NCBI GenBank assembly: GCA_965178125.1 | Contig: OZ237759.1 | Location: 310,001-374,000, forward strand | Direction of reading: 5' to 3' | Length of the DNA stretch: 64,000 nt | Source of the DNA: Bilabrum cf. latius | Taxonomy: Eukaryota > Bigyra: Bicosoecida > Bigyra > Bicosoecida | Shown here: one piece after another, positions 1-10,038 of the stretch | Numbering within the stretch: the first letter of the stretch is position 1 | How the letters are laid out: the number at the start of each line of letters is the position of its first letter | Notes under the pieces: model-generated | Seen by the model: only the letters and a program-made list of their open reading frames with translations | Told to the model about the DNA's origin: nothing | Database searches by the model: none | Position numbers and translations under genes: made by a program

Positions 1-1
1 A

Positions 2-1030
2 AAACTTAATAACGTTGCCGCCAGCCTTGTTCGTTCTGGTCTTGACGACTTAAGAGTTGCATTAGAAGGAGGAACTGTAAATATGCGTCTACACACTAAG
101 AACGCTGCACTCCAAGTTCCTCTCAGCACCAATTACGCCTACCCATGGGAAAAAACAATTCCTCATGAATTTGTGGGTAATACTGCTTTACTTGCTAATA
201 GCGAAACCGTTGTCAACATTCCCATCATCAGAGAAGACGTTGTTCCCGATATGTTTGTTCCTCATGTTGTGGTCAATCGTGGTGCTGATGATTATGGTCC
301 TGATATAACTCTACCTATTACTCACATAAGTTGCACCGTCGGCAATAAATTCAAACTTCTTGATGATCACAGCACTCGCGATCTTTACGATTTAGCCGTT
401 TCAAATGGTTACGTTGGTAGTTATGCCTAGTTTGCTGGTTTACTACTCAACCCCGCTGAAAGTACCCTTGCCAATTAGGTACTCGCCAATTGGAGCATCT
501 TACCTTTACGCCCCAGTTAGATGCCACTAGATGCCGAATTAATGAGTGGTGTCAAGAAAGAGTTTAGACTCACCAGCCTACAACTCACCATTGCCAACCG
601 CACAGCCAATGCAATCGCAGCCGGCGATTACACCATCCAAATCCCTTTCATGTATGGCGGATACATTGAATTTAAAAATGGACGCATTCAAGCCAAAGAG
701 GTTGTTATTCCAGTAGCCAAAACACTCACCAGCGCTCCTGTGGTCTATCTTGAGGATGACAGCGAACATGCTATTCAAGGCGGACGCGGTGGACGCGGTT
801 GGAAGAAATTCAAGAACTTCGTCAAGAAAGCTACACCATTTGTCCAAAAAGCCAGCAAATTTGTACGCAACCTACCAGGTGTAAACAAGGTCGCTGGTGA
901 TAGTACCGCTCTAGGACAGGTTATGGCTCTTGCGGGGGCTGGAACAACTCACGTTGGCGGTGGGGTTTAGATGGTTGGAGGTCAAGTGATGAGTTCAAGC
1001 TAGGCAGATGCAATGGGAGGTTCTTACTAA
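2..1030 (+). CDS. Capsid protein, C-terminal part (left-truncated by window)
   Basis: The frame is open from the window edge to TAA at 1028-1030 when TAG is read as Gln (several TAGs in frame, including two near the C-terminus), so this is the last ~342 residues of a longer protein. The body is beta-rich without membrane segments and contains ILPLRPS and a segment ending in YTIQIPFMYGGYIEF. It is followed by a Gly/Arg hinge (GGRGGRGWKK) and a basic amphipathic tail (FVKKATPFVQKASKFVRNLP) resembling the membrane-lytic/DNA-associated tails of adenovirus-like minor capsid proteins. Jelly-roll identity is inferred from composition and from its place at the head of a lipase/ATPase morphogenesis block. 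It could be the minor (penton) protein or the end of the major capsid protein; the sequence alone does not settle which. It lies 45 bp before the lipase gene and has the same orientation. Confidence 0.55.
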
Positions 1031-1075
1031 TCAATAAATTCATTCTAAATTATATATCTCACTATGTAATATAGA

Positions 1076-2503
1076 ATGTTTGCTGGAAAGCGAAAAAAAG
1101 CCCGTAATTTAAACGAAGTCAGATAGTTGCAACACCTAGTCAAAGCATCTGGTCAAGCCTATCAATCACCCAATGCCCGAACCACAATAATCTCCAAACA
1201 AGGAAAATATATGTACATCCCCAGTTTAAGCGATACCAAACGAGCCGTCTATCGTAACGATAAAAATCAATATATTGTTGCTTTTCGAGGAACAGTTGTC
1301 AGCGATCCTGAGGATCTATTAGACGATGCTCGAATCATTAAAAACACACTTCCTAATGGAAATAGATTTCAACGAGAGAAAAAAAAGGTTGAGGAAATCA
1401 AACAACTTAGCAATGGACAAGTTGTGCTTACTGGACACTCATTAGGAGGTGCTTTAGCCAATTAGATTGGATAGCAATTAGGAATCGAAAGTGTGGGTTG
1501 GAATGCTGGAACAGCCCCTACCGCTCGAAACTTAGTTGGCAACACCATTCGACGATTTGCCACCCAAGGCAAAACCAAAAGTTACAACGTTAGTAGCGAT
1601 CCTATTTCTCTTGGAAATCCTTTTAGCAAACGCATCAATCGCAAAGCTGGTCTAGATCCACACAGTCTTGGAAACTTTGTAATTCAAGGCGGTAAAGCAC
1701 AAACTGATCCCATTATTCGCAAATTCAACTTGTTTAACTTTGCTAAACCACTACTCAAAGTTGCCAATCTTTTAGAATTAGATAATACCTCCAAACAATC
1801 CGTGATTGAACTTAAAGGTTCGCAAACCAATCCCGTTATTTCCTTGTACGCTAGTGATTACGATTTCTTTCAACAACTAACACAAAAAGATATTCCAATG
1901 TTTGTACCACACTTAATCCATCTAGTAGAATTATTGAGTTCCAAAAGTTCTCCCCTTCGACCAGTGGAACTTAAACTAGGTGGCAAACACTACAAACCCA
2001 CAGTCAAAAATCTAAAACAGTTAGAACCCAGAATACAATCTATTATCAGCAAAGACCCTTTTGCCAAACTAGATTTAATCATGTTTGATGGCAAATACTA
2101 CCAAGAAATCACTGTGGTTTACCTATTCGAACCTCTTGCCAATCCCAAGGAAATCCAAACCCAACTACTAAACGATAGTCGGGAATATCGCAAACAAGGA
2201 ATGCGGTACAAAGCAAGTAAACGAGTGATTCAATCCAATAAAGGTACTCTCAAACAACGCCGAGCTGCCCTTAAAACACTCGAAAATCCTAAACTTGCAC
2301 AAATCAATCACACCGCCAACCATTTAGAGGCGTTCTTACGTTTTCCAAACGCAAAGCGTACCTCGCTTCAATGGATAAAACAAGATTTATCCAATGTACT
2401 CACTCGTAAACAACAAGCAGAGGTTAGCAAGTTACTCAATAAAGGAACTAAAGCAAACGTTAAACAAGTTATGGATTTATTAAAGCAATGGAAATTAAGA
2501 TAA
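1076..2503 (+). CDS. Class 3 lipase / phospholipase-like protein
   Basis: A 475-aa protein with TAG as Gln. The nucleophile elbow is GHSLGG with Ser at about residue 122. Candidate acid and base residues follow in SSDPISLG (Asp) and DPHSLGNF (His), the order expected of an alpha/beta-hydrolase of the lipase_3 (PF01764) group. The start ATG at 1076 sits directly behind a TAATATAG sequence and begins with a basic stretch (KRKK). The ~300-residue C-terminal region is unrecognised and Lys-rich. Lipases of this type occur in virion gene blocks of Polinton-like viruses, where a role in membrane penetration or exit is assumed. Under the standard code the gene would appear broken at GALAN; with Gln the protein continues smoothly through the catalytic Asp and His. 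Confidence 0.8.
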
Positions 2504-2529
2504 GAAAATAATATAGATTACAATAATAT

Positions 2530-2772
2530 ATGGATATCGATCTTCGAAAGATTAGCCTTAAACGCCTACACGAACTTGTTAAACTCAAGAAACAACAACT
2601 CAAGTAGAGACCCAAATAGAAACTCAGCAACTATAACCTGTTTGTAAAAGAAATGTACCCCGTTATGCGCAAAAAGGACCCCGAGCGATACAAGAACGTC
2701 GGCAATTTTACCAAAGATGCTAGTTCCCACTCGTGGTTTGCCCAGTGGAAAAAAGAAAAGAAAATTGAATAA
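2530..2772 (+). CDS. Small basic HMG-box-like protein
   Basis: An 80-aa Lys-rich protein starting in the motif AATAATATATGG and ending at TAA 2770-2772, with two TAG codons read as Gln. The segment SNYNLFVKEMYPVMRKKDP followed by WFAQWKK resembles the YxxFxKEMRP...K..P signature of HMG/YABBY-type DNA-bending domains, which suggests a DNA-binding or virion chromatin protein. It is too short for a full three-helix HMG box, so this is a resemblance only. It is convergent with the next gene. Confidence 0.5.
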
Positions 2773-2886
2773 TCCTCTGGATACTTACACAGACGAGTGT
2801 GATTTTACAATTAATTCCGTATTAATCGACTTGGTTTTAATACAGAAATAAATTAATTTGAGGTTTCAAGATTCAGGATTGAGGAT
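2773..2886. terminator. Convergent-gene spacer module (putative 3'-end signal)
   Basis: This spacer between two converging stops contains TTACACAGAC, TGTGATTTT and AATTCCGTATTAAT in that order, followed by ACTTGGTTTTAATAC. The same ordered blocks occur in the convergent spacer 9337-9444 (reverse orientation), downstream of the primase-helicase (15660-15733) and, more divergently, at 19161-19250. The recurrence at 3' ends suggests a bidirectional termination or polyadenylation region. Confidence 0.45.
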
Positions 2887-4020
2887 TCAATTACTACAAT
2901 ACAACATGACCTCATTTGGAAACACCCTCTTGTTTGCCATGGCTTCTCGCTTTGGTAGTCGTGCATGTTGTACCTTTTGAAAGAAAGTCTTTAATCTCTC
3001 TATTCGCCTCAATAACTCATCTAAATCTGGAGCATAGTTAACATGATAGGCTACTACCATCTTTTTCAATCCAGTAAAATCACATTGATCCAAGATCGGC
3101 AATTCTGCTCCCTCTATATCCATCTTAACACAATCACAACCCTCGATTGCTTTTTTAAAACTAATGGCTGGCACAATCACCCGTTTTCTTCCTCGCACCT
3201 TTCTTAAGGTGGTATGATTCCACTCTGATTTTGCTAGATACAAAGGGATTTCTCGGGTCTCACTATCCGCCACCACCGCTTGGTTAAAACAATTATCGGG
3301 GGTTACAGAATTCTAAACCAATATATTATAATTACCCTCATCTGGTTCATAACTCTTGATTGCTATTCCATGCATCTAACATCTGGCTGTAAATGCACCA
3401 ATATTTGCTCCGATATCACACCACTTCTCCCCTTTCTCCTACTTGAAAAACTGTGTATATTCCATCTTTTTTCCTAACAATTCCTTAATCACCTTGCTAT
3501 CAGTAGTTTGCGGTCTCTGTACCAAATGATGATGATGATTATAAAAAACCAAACTGTATCTAGTTCCTGTGAACGGTGCTGTCCAATGCTCCTAACTGTG
3601 ACCATAAAAGTAAAACGGTTTCCGATTAATATCGATTTGCTATTGAGTTCCATCCTAGTTTTTTACCACTAACTCTCCTCCTTTGTAATTTCCAAAAGCC
3701 ACAATCATGGTTATACCTTTGTTTAGGCTATCTGTATGAGGGGCACACAAAAAGTTTTTGTTGACGGTTATATTGCTGAAACGCAAATTAGGATCAATCT
3801 AGCGCCCCAACTTCACCAGCATTTGATGAATCTCGGGATTCTTAACCATAACAGTACTTGGTTGCCAAGATTTATCTTTAGAAAACATTTTCTAGACCAA
3901 TCCAAAGTTACAAGTTGGTATACTTTTCTTTCCACCTGAAATCTTACGTCTTGTTTTTCCAACTGAAAAGGTAGGAAACTTCCACTGTTCTAAAGCATTA
4001 AATACGCTATCGTAATTCAT
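2887..4020 (-). CDS. 2OG-Fe(II) oxygenase fused to FkbM-type methyltransferase
   Basis: A 377-aa protein from ATG 4018-4020 to TGA 2887-2889. It is continuous only when in-frame TAGs are read as Gln. Residues about 80-165 carry the double-stranded beta-helix iron-site pattern: CAPHTDS (H95, D97), then GHSQEHW (distal His 141 or 145) and GTRYSLVFYNH (Arg154, 2-oxoglutarate anchor). Residues about 198-377 carry a Rossmann methyltransferase: CDIGANIGAF (motif I, D202), YEPDEGNY, and VKMDIEGAE (about 299-306), which is the FkbM signature. The protein probably hydroxylates and methylates a virion or host glycan/protein substrate, but the substrate is unknown. It is convergent with the HMG-like gene and divergent from the acidic protein gene at 4060. 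Confidence 0.82.
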
Positions 4021-4059
4021 CTTAATCTTACGTGGCAAATTAAATCTAAGCTAATATAT

Positions 4060-4704
4060 ATGAACGCCAAAAACCAATTATGGTTGCACGTTTTGTCTGT
4101 TGCTCAACAAACCTATCCTCACGATAAAGTTGCCCGTGACAAATACCTTGAATTAATGCGTAAAGAACTACGAATAGAACCCGATCCAGAACCCGAACCC
4201 GAACCCGAACCTGTTCTTGAACCTGATAGCGATTCAGATGAACCTGAGCCTGAACCAGAATCTAGACCTGCCACTCCACCATCTGCACCTAACCCCGAAC
4301 CTGTTCCAAAACCTGAACCTAAACCTGCCATTCCACCATCTGTTGTGGATTTAAGCCCACCTAAATTACAACGAGAGCGATAGGTTTCTTTTGTAATTCC
4401 AGGTTTCGGTGATCCCGATCCTGAACCTGAACCTGAACCCGAACCTGAACCATTTAAAGTCGAAGTGGTTGATAGTGATAAACCCGAATTTCGATGGATG
4501 GTACAAGAGCAGGAAAACGGTGAATGGATCTATTTTGGTGATAAAGGTGCTCTGACTGCCAAAGAAATGGTGGATCGTAAAATGTGCAGTTGGAGACGTG
4601 CTTATTCCCGAGTCCATAGATATCTTAAACAACACCGTCCGGTGTCTGATGGATCTCTCGATCGATGGAAATGGGAGCAAAAATACTACTTAGCACAAAA
4701 CTAA
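4060..4704 (+). CDS. Pro/Glu-repeat acidic protein
   Basis: A 214-aa protein; TAG at 4384-4386 is read as Gln and joins two ORFs. The N-terminal ~40 residues are alpha-helical. Residues about 40-145 are dominated by (PE)n, PEPVPKPEP and DSDSDEPEPE tracts encoded by GAACCC/GAACCT repeats. The C-terminal ~70 residues (WMVQEQENGEWIYFGDKG onward) form a compact Trp/Tyr-rich domain of unknown type. The start lies in AATATATATGA. The rigid PE spacer suggests a virion linker or decoration protein, but no family is recognised. A similar PE tract occurs in the RING protein at 13356-14036. Confidence 0.7.
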
Positions 4705-4759
4705 AAACTAAATTGTTACTATTAGTTAATTGTTTAATTAAATAACAGTAATTATCAAC

Positions 4760-5290
4760 TTAAGAACTCTAAGGAAGAACCAAATAGTTGAAAGCATAAT
4801 CCTCATTACCTGCTGCGTTACCGGATAGATGGACTGTAAACTCATCAGTTCCTGCAACCACTTTCAAAAACTCAGTTGCCCCTCCTGTTGGTTCAGTAGT
4901 TGTAGTAATATGAACGTGATCACCTGCAACCACACCTGGGGCTGAAAAGGTCTAGGTTGCCAATGATGAACCACCAGTCCAACTGCCTGATCCATGGGCT
5001 TTAACTGCATTAGTGGAATTAACTGTGCCATTCAGATCAATATTACAATTCTCGCCATCATTGCTAAACAATAATCTCATTCCAGCGGATAGTGCGTTTT
5101 TACCAAATCTAAGCTCATCTGCTTCTGAAAGGATGTAAGGTACTCCTATTGAGCCCTCAAATATAATACTTGAGTTGCCAACTAATACATCGCTTGGACC
5201 TAAAACTGGATTTAAGCGTAAAGTCTTTGTTCCCATTCTTGGGGCATAAAGGTTATTGGTATTTCTTGGGTCGGTCAGTATATCTGCCAT
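4760..5290 (-). CDS. Predicted fibre / receptor-binding-like beta protein
   Basis: A 176-aa protein whose TAG codons (4769-4771 and one near 4952) are read as Gln. The N-terminus is ADILTDPRNTNNLYAPRMG. The body contains short Gly/Asn/Ser-rich beta segments, and the C-terminal half (GVVAGDHVHITTTTEPTGG, TDEFTVHLSGNAAGNEDYAF) resembles the trimeric head-domain repeats of phage and algal-virus fibres (alternating V-x-V/T strands ending in FNYLVL). No enzyme motif is visible. It starts in AGAGTATAATGG, a mirror of the divergent gene at 5350. The assignment is by composition and position only. Confidence 0.5.
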
Positions 5291-5349
5291 TATACTCTAA
5301 ACCAGAAAATATTCCACCAATTCTTATTTTTTTTCTTATCTAGAGTATA

Positions 5350-5979
5350 ATGGAGATAAATACTTCCGTAGTAGCCACAGGATTAGTTTCTTTAGGCTAT
5401 CATGCCGTTTGGTATCTTTATAAATATGTATTTGAACGCCCTCTTGATCAACGTAAAAAGCTAGTGCTCTTAATTCCCAGCAAATGTGGTAAGAGTTAGC
5501 TATGCAAGACGCTTCAATCACGCAACAAGAATCTTAGATTAGTTGATCTTGATGAATGTGTCAAAGCATCAGTATTTGGCAACGCTACCGAACAATTAAA
5601 ATTAGCTTGGGGTGAACAACACCAAGATAAAGGGGTAAGTGCCGATATCCGGCGTAAGTTTGTGCTTCAAGCAATTGAAGATGTAAAACGTGAATGGTTG
5701 ATCAACAAGGATCGTAAGGCGATATTCGTAACTAGTGATGTAGATGTAGCCCTCGAACGCTTTAAGCGAACAAGTGTCTGTGTTGCCATTCCAAGCAAAC
5801 GCTATTCTGAACAAATCAGAAAACAACTCAGTGATTCTGATAAACAAGTATTCGATCACTCCAGAGAGCAATTTCGCCAGTTTGAGTTTGGTGGTGATGA
5901 ATACGTAACTTTCGACAGCATTGGACAACTAGCCTCCGAGGTTATGGTTACCTATCGATCACTCAAACACGCTGTCTAA
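5350..5979 (+). CDS. Membrane-anchored P-loop-like protein
   Basis: A 209-aa protein; TAG near 5500 is read as Gln and joins two ORFs. An N-terminal hydrophobic segment (about residues 6-28, VVATGLVSLGYHAVWYLYKY) precedes LLIPSKCGKSQL, which resembles a Walker A loop but lacks its first glycine. This is followed by LRLVDLDECV and a long charged alpha-helical region containing KAIFVTSDVD, which looks like a beta-strand with acidic residues. A kinase-like or NTPase fold is plausible, but catalytic competence is doubtful without the first P-loop Gly. It diverges from the fibre-like gene; both starts share TAGAGTATAATGG. Confidence 0.55.
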
Positions 5980-6023
5980 ACTAAAAACTATACTCTAGAA
6001 ATAAAATTACTACTATTTCATAT

Positions 6024-6398
6024 ATGTATCAAAATGATATAGTAATAATAAAGAAAAGTCCCATTGCTGGTTATGGAGTATTTGCTAAACATAGCATCCC
6101 TAAAGGCACACCTATTGCTTATTTCTTTGGAATTGAAATGAGCACTGCTGATATTCGACTCAAATATGGCAACTTTAGATGCTGTTTGCGTAGACCATTC
6201 CGCAAATGGATCTGTTCCAGAGAACTACCACACATTATTAACTTTGTAAATGGAGTGGGCTTTGGTAAGAGTGCCGATATGCAACCTAATTGCGTAATCA
6301 AACAACGATGGCTATTGCCAACTCGGGATATTAAACAAGGCGAAGAACTGCTACTAAAATATCCAAAAGGGTACTTTAAAGACGTTGGATTGGAGTAA
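6024..6398 (+). CDS. Viral SET-domain protein (vSET-like lysine methyltransferase)
   Basis: A 124-aa single-domain protein. SIPAGYGVFAKHSIPKGTPI-type sequence at residues about 11-32 (GYGVFA) is the N-terminal SAM-binding SET motif. INFVNGVGFGKSADMQPNCVIK replaces the usual NHSC...NC knot region, and LPTRDIKQGEELLLKYPKGYF is the C-terminal GEEL.YxY motif. The size matches chlorovirus vSET (about 120 aa), which methylates host histone H3. A host-chromatin role here is inference. The canonical NHS is changed (NFVN), so activity needs caution. The start is in TTCATATATG. Its stop abuts the stop of the convergent packaging ATPase with no spacer. Confidence 0.72.
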   Translation: MYQNDIVIIKKSPIAGYGVFAKHSIPKGTPIAYFFGIEMSTADIRLKYGNFRCCLRRPFRKWICSRELPHIINFVNGVGFGKSADMQPNCVIKQRWLLPTRDIKQGEELLLKYPKGYFKDVGLE

Positions 6399-7409
6399 TT
6401 AAAACAAGAAGCACTTGCTTTGAGTGACCGCGTATCTATTAATCTTATCTATATAGATCCATCGACTGGATTTAAACTAATCCTCTAAAAGATGAATCTG
6501 TTTTTTGCTTAAACTTAAGTATTTACATAGCATGAATTCGCGGTCTCTCTCGGGCGTCTATCTGTAAATAATATAACTCTAACACTCTCGATGCAACAAA
6601 CGGGTTTTCCGGTAATCACTGGGAGAGTGTGTTACCCATATTACACTCGCTCCGTGACTCCTTCCTTTAACTAATAGGTGTTCCGCAAGAAATAGTGCAC
6701 GATCGAAGAGTTCACCCTCAATATCATCAAACATCAACACACTTGGACGTTCTAGTAATTTGTGCAATCCCGGTGTGAAAGCATACTTTTGACCTGTTTT
6801 CATGGCAACTTTGAGCCTATCCAAGGCTTTCTCACCCTCAATCCTTTGTTCTGGATCCATGCCTTTCTTTGTATGTTTAAACTCAATTACTGCATCTCGA
6901 TATAATCTTGCTGAATCGTCTGGAACAACCAGTTCATGAATTGGGACTTCTATCATTCCTAATTCTTTGAATCGAGATTCCTAGGGTTTTCCGTTTACTA
7001 CTACAATCTACAAGTTTGGATTTAAGTTTCTCATTGTTTGCAATATCTCAATTCCAAGAGTAGTCTTGCCACTTCCAGCCATTCCAAAGTTGTAAATACA
7101 ACAACGAGGACTCTCTTTAGTCATCAAGGGAATGATCTTTCCACTCTAGTTTTTAAATTTGTAGATTTTAAAACCCCTATCTCGTAACTCCTCCCAGTGC
7201 TTTGGTTGATTCTTGACGATTCTAGCCTTGCGTTCGCCGATCTTGTACCTTAGGTAAGCCTAATCTACTGTTTCTTCTTCTGAGTCTTCAGAATCGCTGT
7301 CGCTTACGTTTTCATAAACTTTCGGCATGAAATAAATCACCTTTCCATCTCCGTAAAGTGAATATGCTATTGGATTACTGTTTTCCTATTTCATGGTACT
7401 TAAACTCAT
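6399..7409 (-). CDS. FtsK/HerA-type DNA-packaging ATPase
   Basis: A 336-aa protein, continuous with TAG as Gln (7386, 7260 region, 7150 region, 6990s, 6579 and others). Walker A is NFGMAGSGKTTLG at about residue 105. Walker B is SVLMFDDIEGE at about 215, followed by ASVIWVTHSP and a C-terminal SRWIYIDKIN segment like those of A32/virophage packaging ATPases. The protein acts at the capsid portal to load the genome. The N-terminal extension is acidic (SDSDSEDSEEE). The start ATG at 7407-7409 lies in CTATATATATGAG; ATG 7394 is an alternative. It is divergent from the 7452 gene across 42 bp. Confidence 0.85.
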
Positions 7410-7451
7410 ATATATAGACGTACATGAGAAATTATTTCTTGCCAAGTATAT
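7410..7451. promoter_or_regulatory. Divergent promoter with two TATATATG starts
   Basis: The 42-bp spacer separates the ATPase and the 7452 gene. Each start codon is immediately preceded by TATATA (CTATATATATG on the minus strand, AAGTATATATG on the plus strand). No palindrome of the kind found upstream of the accessory genes is present. This is the simplest example of the initiator-like motif of the morphogenesis genes. Confidence 0.5.
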
Positions 7452-8888
7452 ATGAGTAGTAATATCTCTACACAAGAACAAGAGCGTTTGATGCTCCTTA
7501 AACTATTACAACAAAGTATCGCTGGTTCTGCAGGAATCGAGTAGGAACGAATCGGTGAACTACAGCAAGATATCTAGGATCGCGTACAAGCCTTTAAACG
7601 TGCCGAGCGAACCAAGAAGTTGCGCCAAGCAGGTTTCCTAAATTAGGATGAAATGCGTGATGATCGCAGGGCAAAAGCCAGAATCAGTACCTTGATGACT
7701 CAATTAGAGCGAGAGGATGATGAAAATATGGGTTCCATGATAAATATAGCCGCCAAAATCGTTGAAACCCTTGGAATGCACGATATTGTTGATCCCAAAT
7801 ACATCGAGTCCCTAAATCGACGAGTTGATGCTTTAGAAGGAGACCGTGGAGGTGCTTTAGCCCAAGTTGCATACGATGAAGCCATGGAATCTGCCAGTCA
7901 AGCTTTACTCAAGAAAGTTCAAGATCCCGAACTCAGACGCCGAGGTACACAAAGTAGTGCAACTGGTGGTCCTTCATCATCTATCAATCCCATTGATCTG
8001 GATGACGGTATCGGACCGGCTAGTGGTGCTGGTCAAGGTGGAGACGATGTTGGTAAAGATGGAGGTGGAGATGATGATGATGATGATAGTGCAGATGATG
8101 ATACCCAATATGTTGATGGAGCAAGCTTTTTCTCAAATAGCAACACCCAACAGTCTAAAGCACCAACAGAATCCTCTAATCGTTAGGGCATATACAGACC
8201 AAGTATTGCATCACCTACCAAATCCAAAGCTCTTAGGGCAAAATCCAGGATTCCAATTAAACCAAAAGCCAAATCCAAACGGAAAATTAAAGTATCCGCT
8301 AAAGCACGTGCTAGTGCCGAACAAGGCAGCGCCGAAGGCAAAGCAGCTGCTCAAGGCGCAAGTGAGAGCGCAAGTGGTTCTGCAAGTGGTGCAAGTGGTG
8401 CAAGTGGTTCTAGTGAAGGTGCAAGTGGTGCTGCAAGTGGTTCTGCAAGTGGTGAGGTTAAAGGCAGAGGTGCTAAGCAACCAAGCAAGAAAAACTCCAG
8501 CAAACCCGATTCCATCCAGAAACGTGCCATGCAACTCGCTGGTGCTAAACGCCGTGCATACGTGAACGCCACACAAGGCGAAGCTTTACGAGATGCGTAT
8601 AATGTAATTAAAGGAGGCAAACCTTAGTTTCCTGTTGCTCAAGATAAACAAGCAAGTAATTTGAAAGGCGGAGGCTTACTGCAAGAGGTTGGTAAACTAG
8701 CTTTTGATGGTTTAGTAGCTGGACCACTACGCAAAGTAATTGGTGATAAGGGATTAAAAGCAGTTGCTCCAAAAGCACACAGGAGGATCAATGCTAATGA
8801 ACGCCGATCTGGCAAGCAAGGTTAGAAAGCATAGGATGAGCAATTACTATTAGATCGATTAAGACGTCGAAGACGTGCTAATGGATGA
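7452..8888 (+). CDS. Acidic/basic low-complexity virion-like protein
   Basis: A 478-aa protein, continuous with TAG as Gln (7540s, 7570s, 7640s, 8184, 8626, 8822 and 8831 regions). Domains in order: an N-terminal helical, Gln-rich segment; an acidic run (GGGDDDDDDSADDD at about 200); a Lys/Arg-rich stretch (KPKAKSKRKIKVSAKARA); an Ala/Ser/Gly linker of ASG and ASGS repeats (about 300-345); and a basic C-terminal part ending LLLDRLRRRRRANG. The mixture of an acidic patch, flexible linker and polybasic tail fits a DNA-condensing or capsid-internal protein. No family is recognised. The start ATG lies in GTATATATG and the stop is TGA 8886-8888. Confidence 0.65.
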
Positions 8889-8925
8889 GTTATGTTAAAA
8901 ATAATAATATATAGAGAAATCATAT

Positions 8926-9336
8926 ATGTCAGATATTAATGGCGAACAATGTCGTATTTGGAGGTATAAAGGTAGACTCCATAGAGTTGGCGGTCCAGCA
9001 ATTGAATTTGTCAACGGTAGAAAGGAATGGTGGTCTCACGGAATACGCCACCGAGCAGATGGTCCTGCTATTATCAACCCTGATGGCTCTGAGTATTGGT
9101 ATAAGGAAGGAAAACGCCATAGAAAAGACGGACCTGCATCCACAGATTCAGAAGGTACTAAAATATGGTACTGGCATGACGTACGCCATAGAAAAGATGG
9201 ACCAGCGTGTATTTATCCCAATGGAGCCCAAGTCTGGATGTTCAAAGGAAAACGCCATAGGGAAGATGGACCAGCGTGTATTGGGGCTGATGGTCGAAAG
9301 GAATGGTATATTCATGGAGAAGAACAAGATGTCTAA
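8926..9336 (+). CDS. HR-x-DGPA tandem-repeat protein (MORN-variant-like)
   Basis: A 136-aa protein made almost wholly of five to six ~23-residue repeats with the pattern W-Y/F-K-x-G-K-R-H-R-x-D-G-P-A followed by a short strand. Such WYxNGxxHRxDGPA repeats occur in proteins of giant viruses and bacteria and form MORN-like antiparallel beta units; their biochemical role is unknown. The start is in ATCATATATG. The same repeat is present on the opposite strand in the RING-containing protein 9445-9978, so the two are likely a duplicated pair. Confidence 0.7.
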   Translation: MSDINGEQCRIWRYKGRLHRVGGPAIEFVNGRKEWWSHGIRHRADGPAIINPDGSEYWYKEGKRHRKDGPASTDSEGTKIWYWHDVRHRKDGPACIYPNGAQVWMFKGKRHREDGPACIGADGRKEWYIHGEEQDV

Positions 9337-9444
9337 AAATATTTCTGAGAATTCCCTATTAATATCAATTAAATTAATACGGAATTATTCGCAAAATCAC
9401 AGTTGTCTGTGTACTTATATAGAGAGAATTTCATCTCCTCACGA
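9337..9444. terminator. Convergent spacer module, second copy
   Basis: In reverse orientation this spacer contains GTACACAGACAACTGTG, GATTTTGCG and AATTCCGTATTAAT, matching the order and spacing of the 2773-2886 spacer. It again lies between two stop codons of convergent genes. Confidence 0.45.
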
Positions 9445-9978
9445 TTACGGGTTCTATTTTACGAATTGTAGCACTCCATTTTTGTACCATGTTCTAGTTA
9501 TTTCGCTATTCTGAGTTTCAATAACAGCTGGTCCATTTTCTCTGTGTAATTGACCTTTTTTGTACCACTTTAATTTTGATCCGCCAAGATTAGATTCTAA
9601 ATATGCTGGTAGATCATTTTCTCTGTGTAATTCACCATCTTTATGCCACATCTCTACAAAATCTCCCTTAACTGATGGTAAATCATCAATTGAATGTAAT
9701 TTACCATTCACGGCTGTCATTCTATTTGTACCCGTTCCCTCCGGGCGGTTTGTTATAACCGTAACTAATTCAGGTCCATTCGTCTGTACAATAAAATCAG
9801 GTAACTCCTCCTAATAAGGTTGTTGCTGAGTTTGTCCTGGAATCTCATATCTACAAACTGGACATTTATTTCCACTCAAAGATTTATGGCACTCCTTACA
9901 AACCGTGCCGTCTTTACAACATCCAGTATGAACATACTTCCAATCATTTATATCCTTTAAACAAATACAACATTGCAT
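9445..9978 (-). CDS. RING-finger protein with C-terminal HRENGPA repeats
   Basis: A 177-aa protein, continuous with TAG as Gln at 9811 and 9454. The N-terminal ~43 residues form a RING-like cross-brace: CCICLKD (C3/C6), HTGCC, VCKECH (C27/C30) and KCPVCR (C39/C42). A Gln/Pro-rich linker follows, then about three repeats of the WYKxGxLHRENGPA type. The RING predicts an E3 ubiquitin-ligase activity with the repeats as a substrate-binding part; this is inference. The shared repeat with the neighbouring gene suggests that an HR-DGPA protein was joined to a viral RING. The start sits in AAGTATAATG. Confidence 0.75.
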
Positions 9979-10038
9979 TATACTTAATAATAGTATTTTT
10001 TTAACTCACTGCCAGATCAAAATATCTAAGAAAGAGTA

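Noticed and set aside
2887-3276. FkbM methyltransferase starting at the GTG at 3274-3276
   Set aside because: The DIGANIG SAM-binding motif and the oxygenase domain lie upstream in the same frame, so the start is the ATG at 4020.
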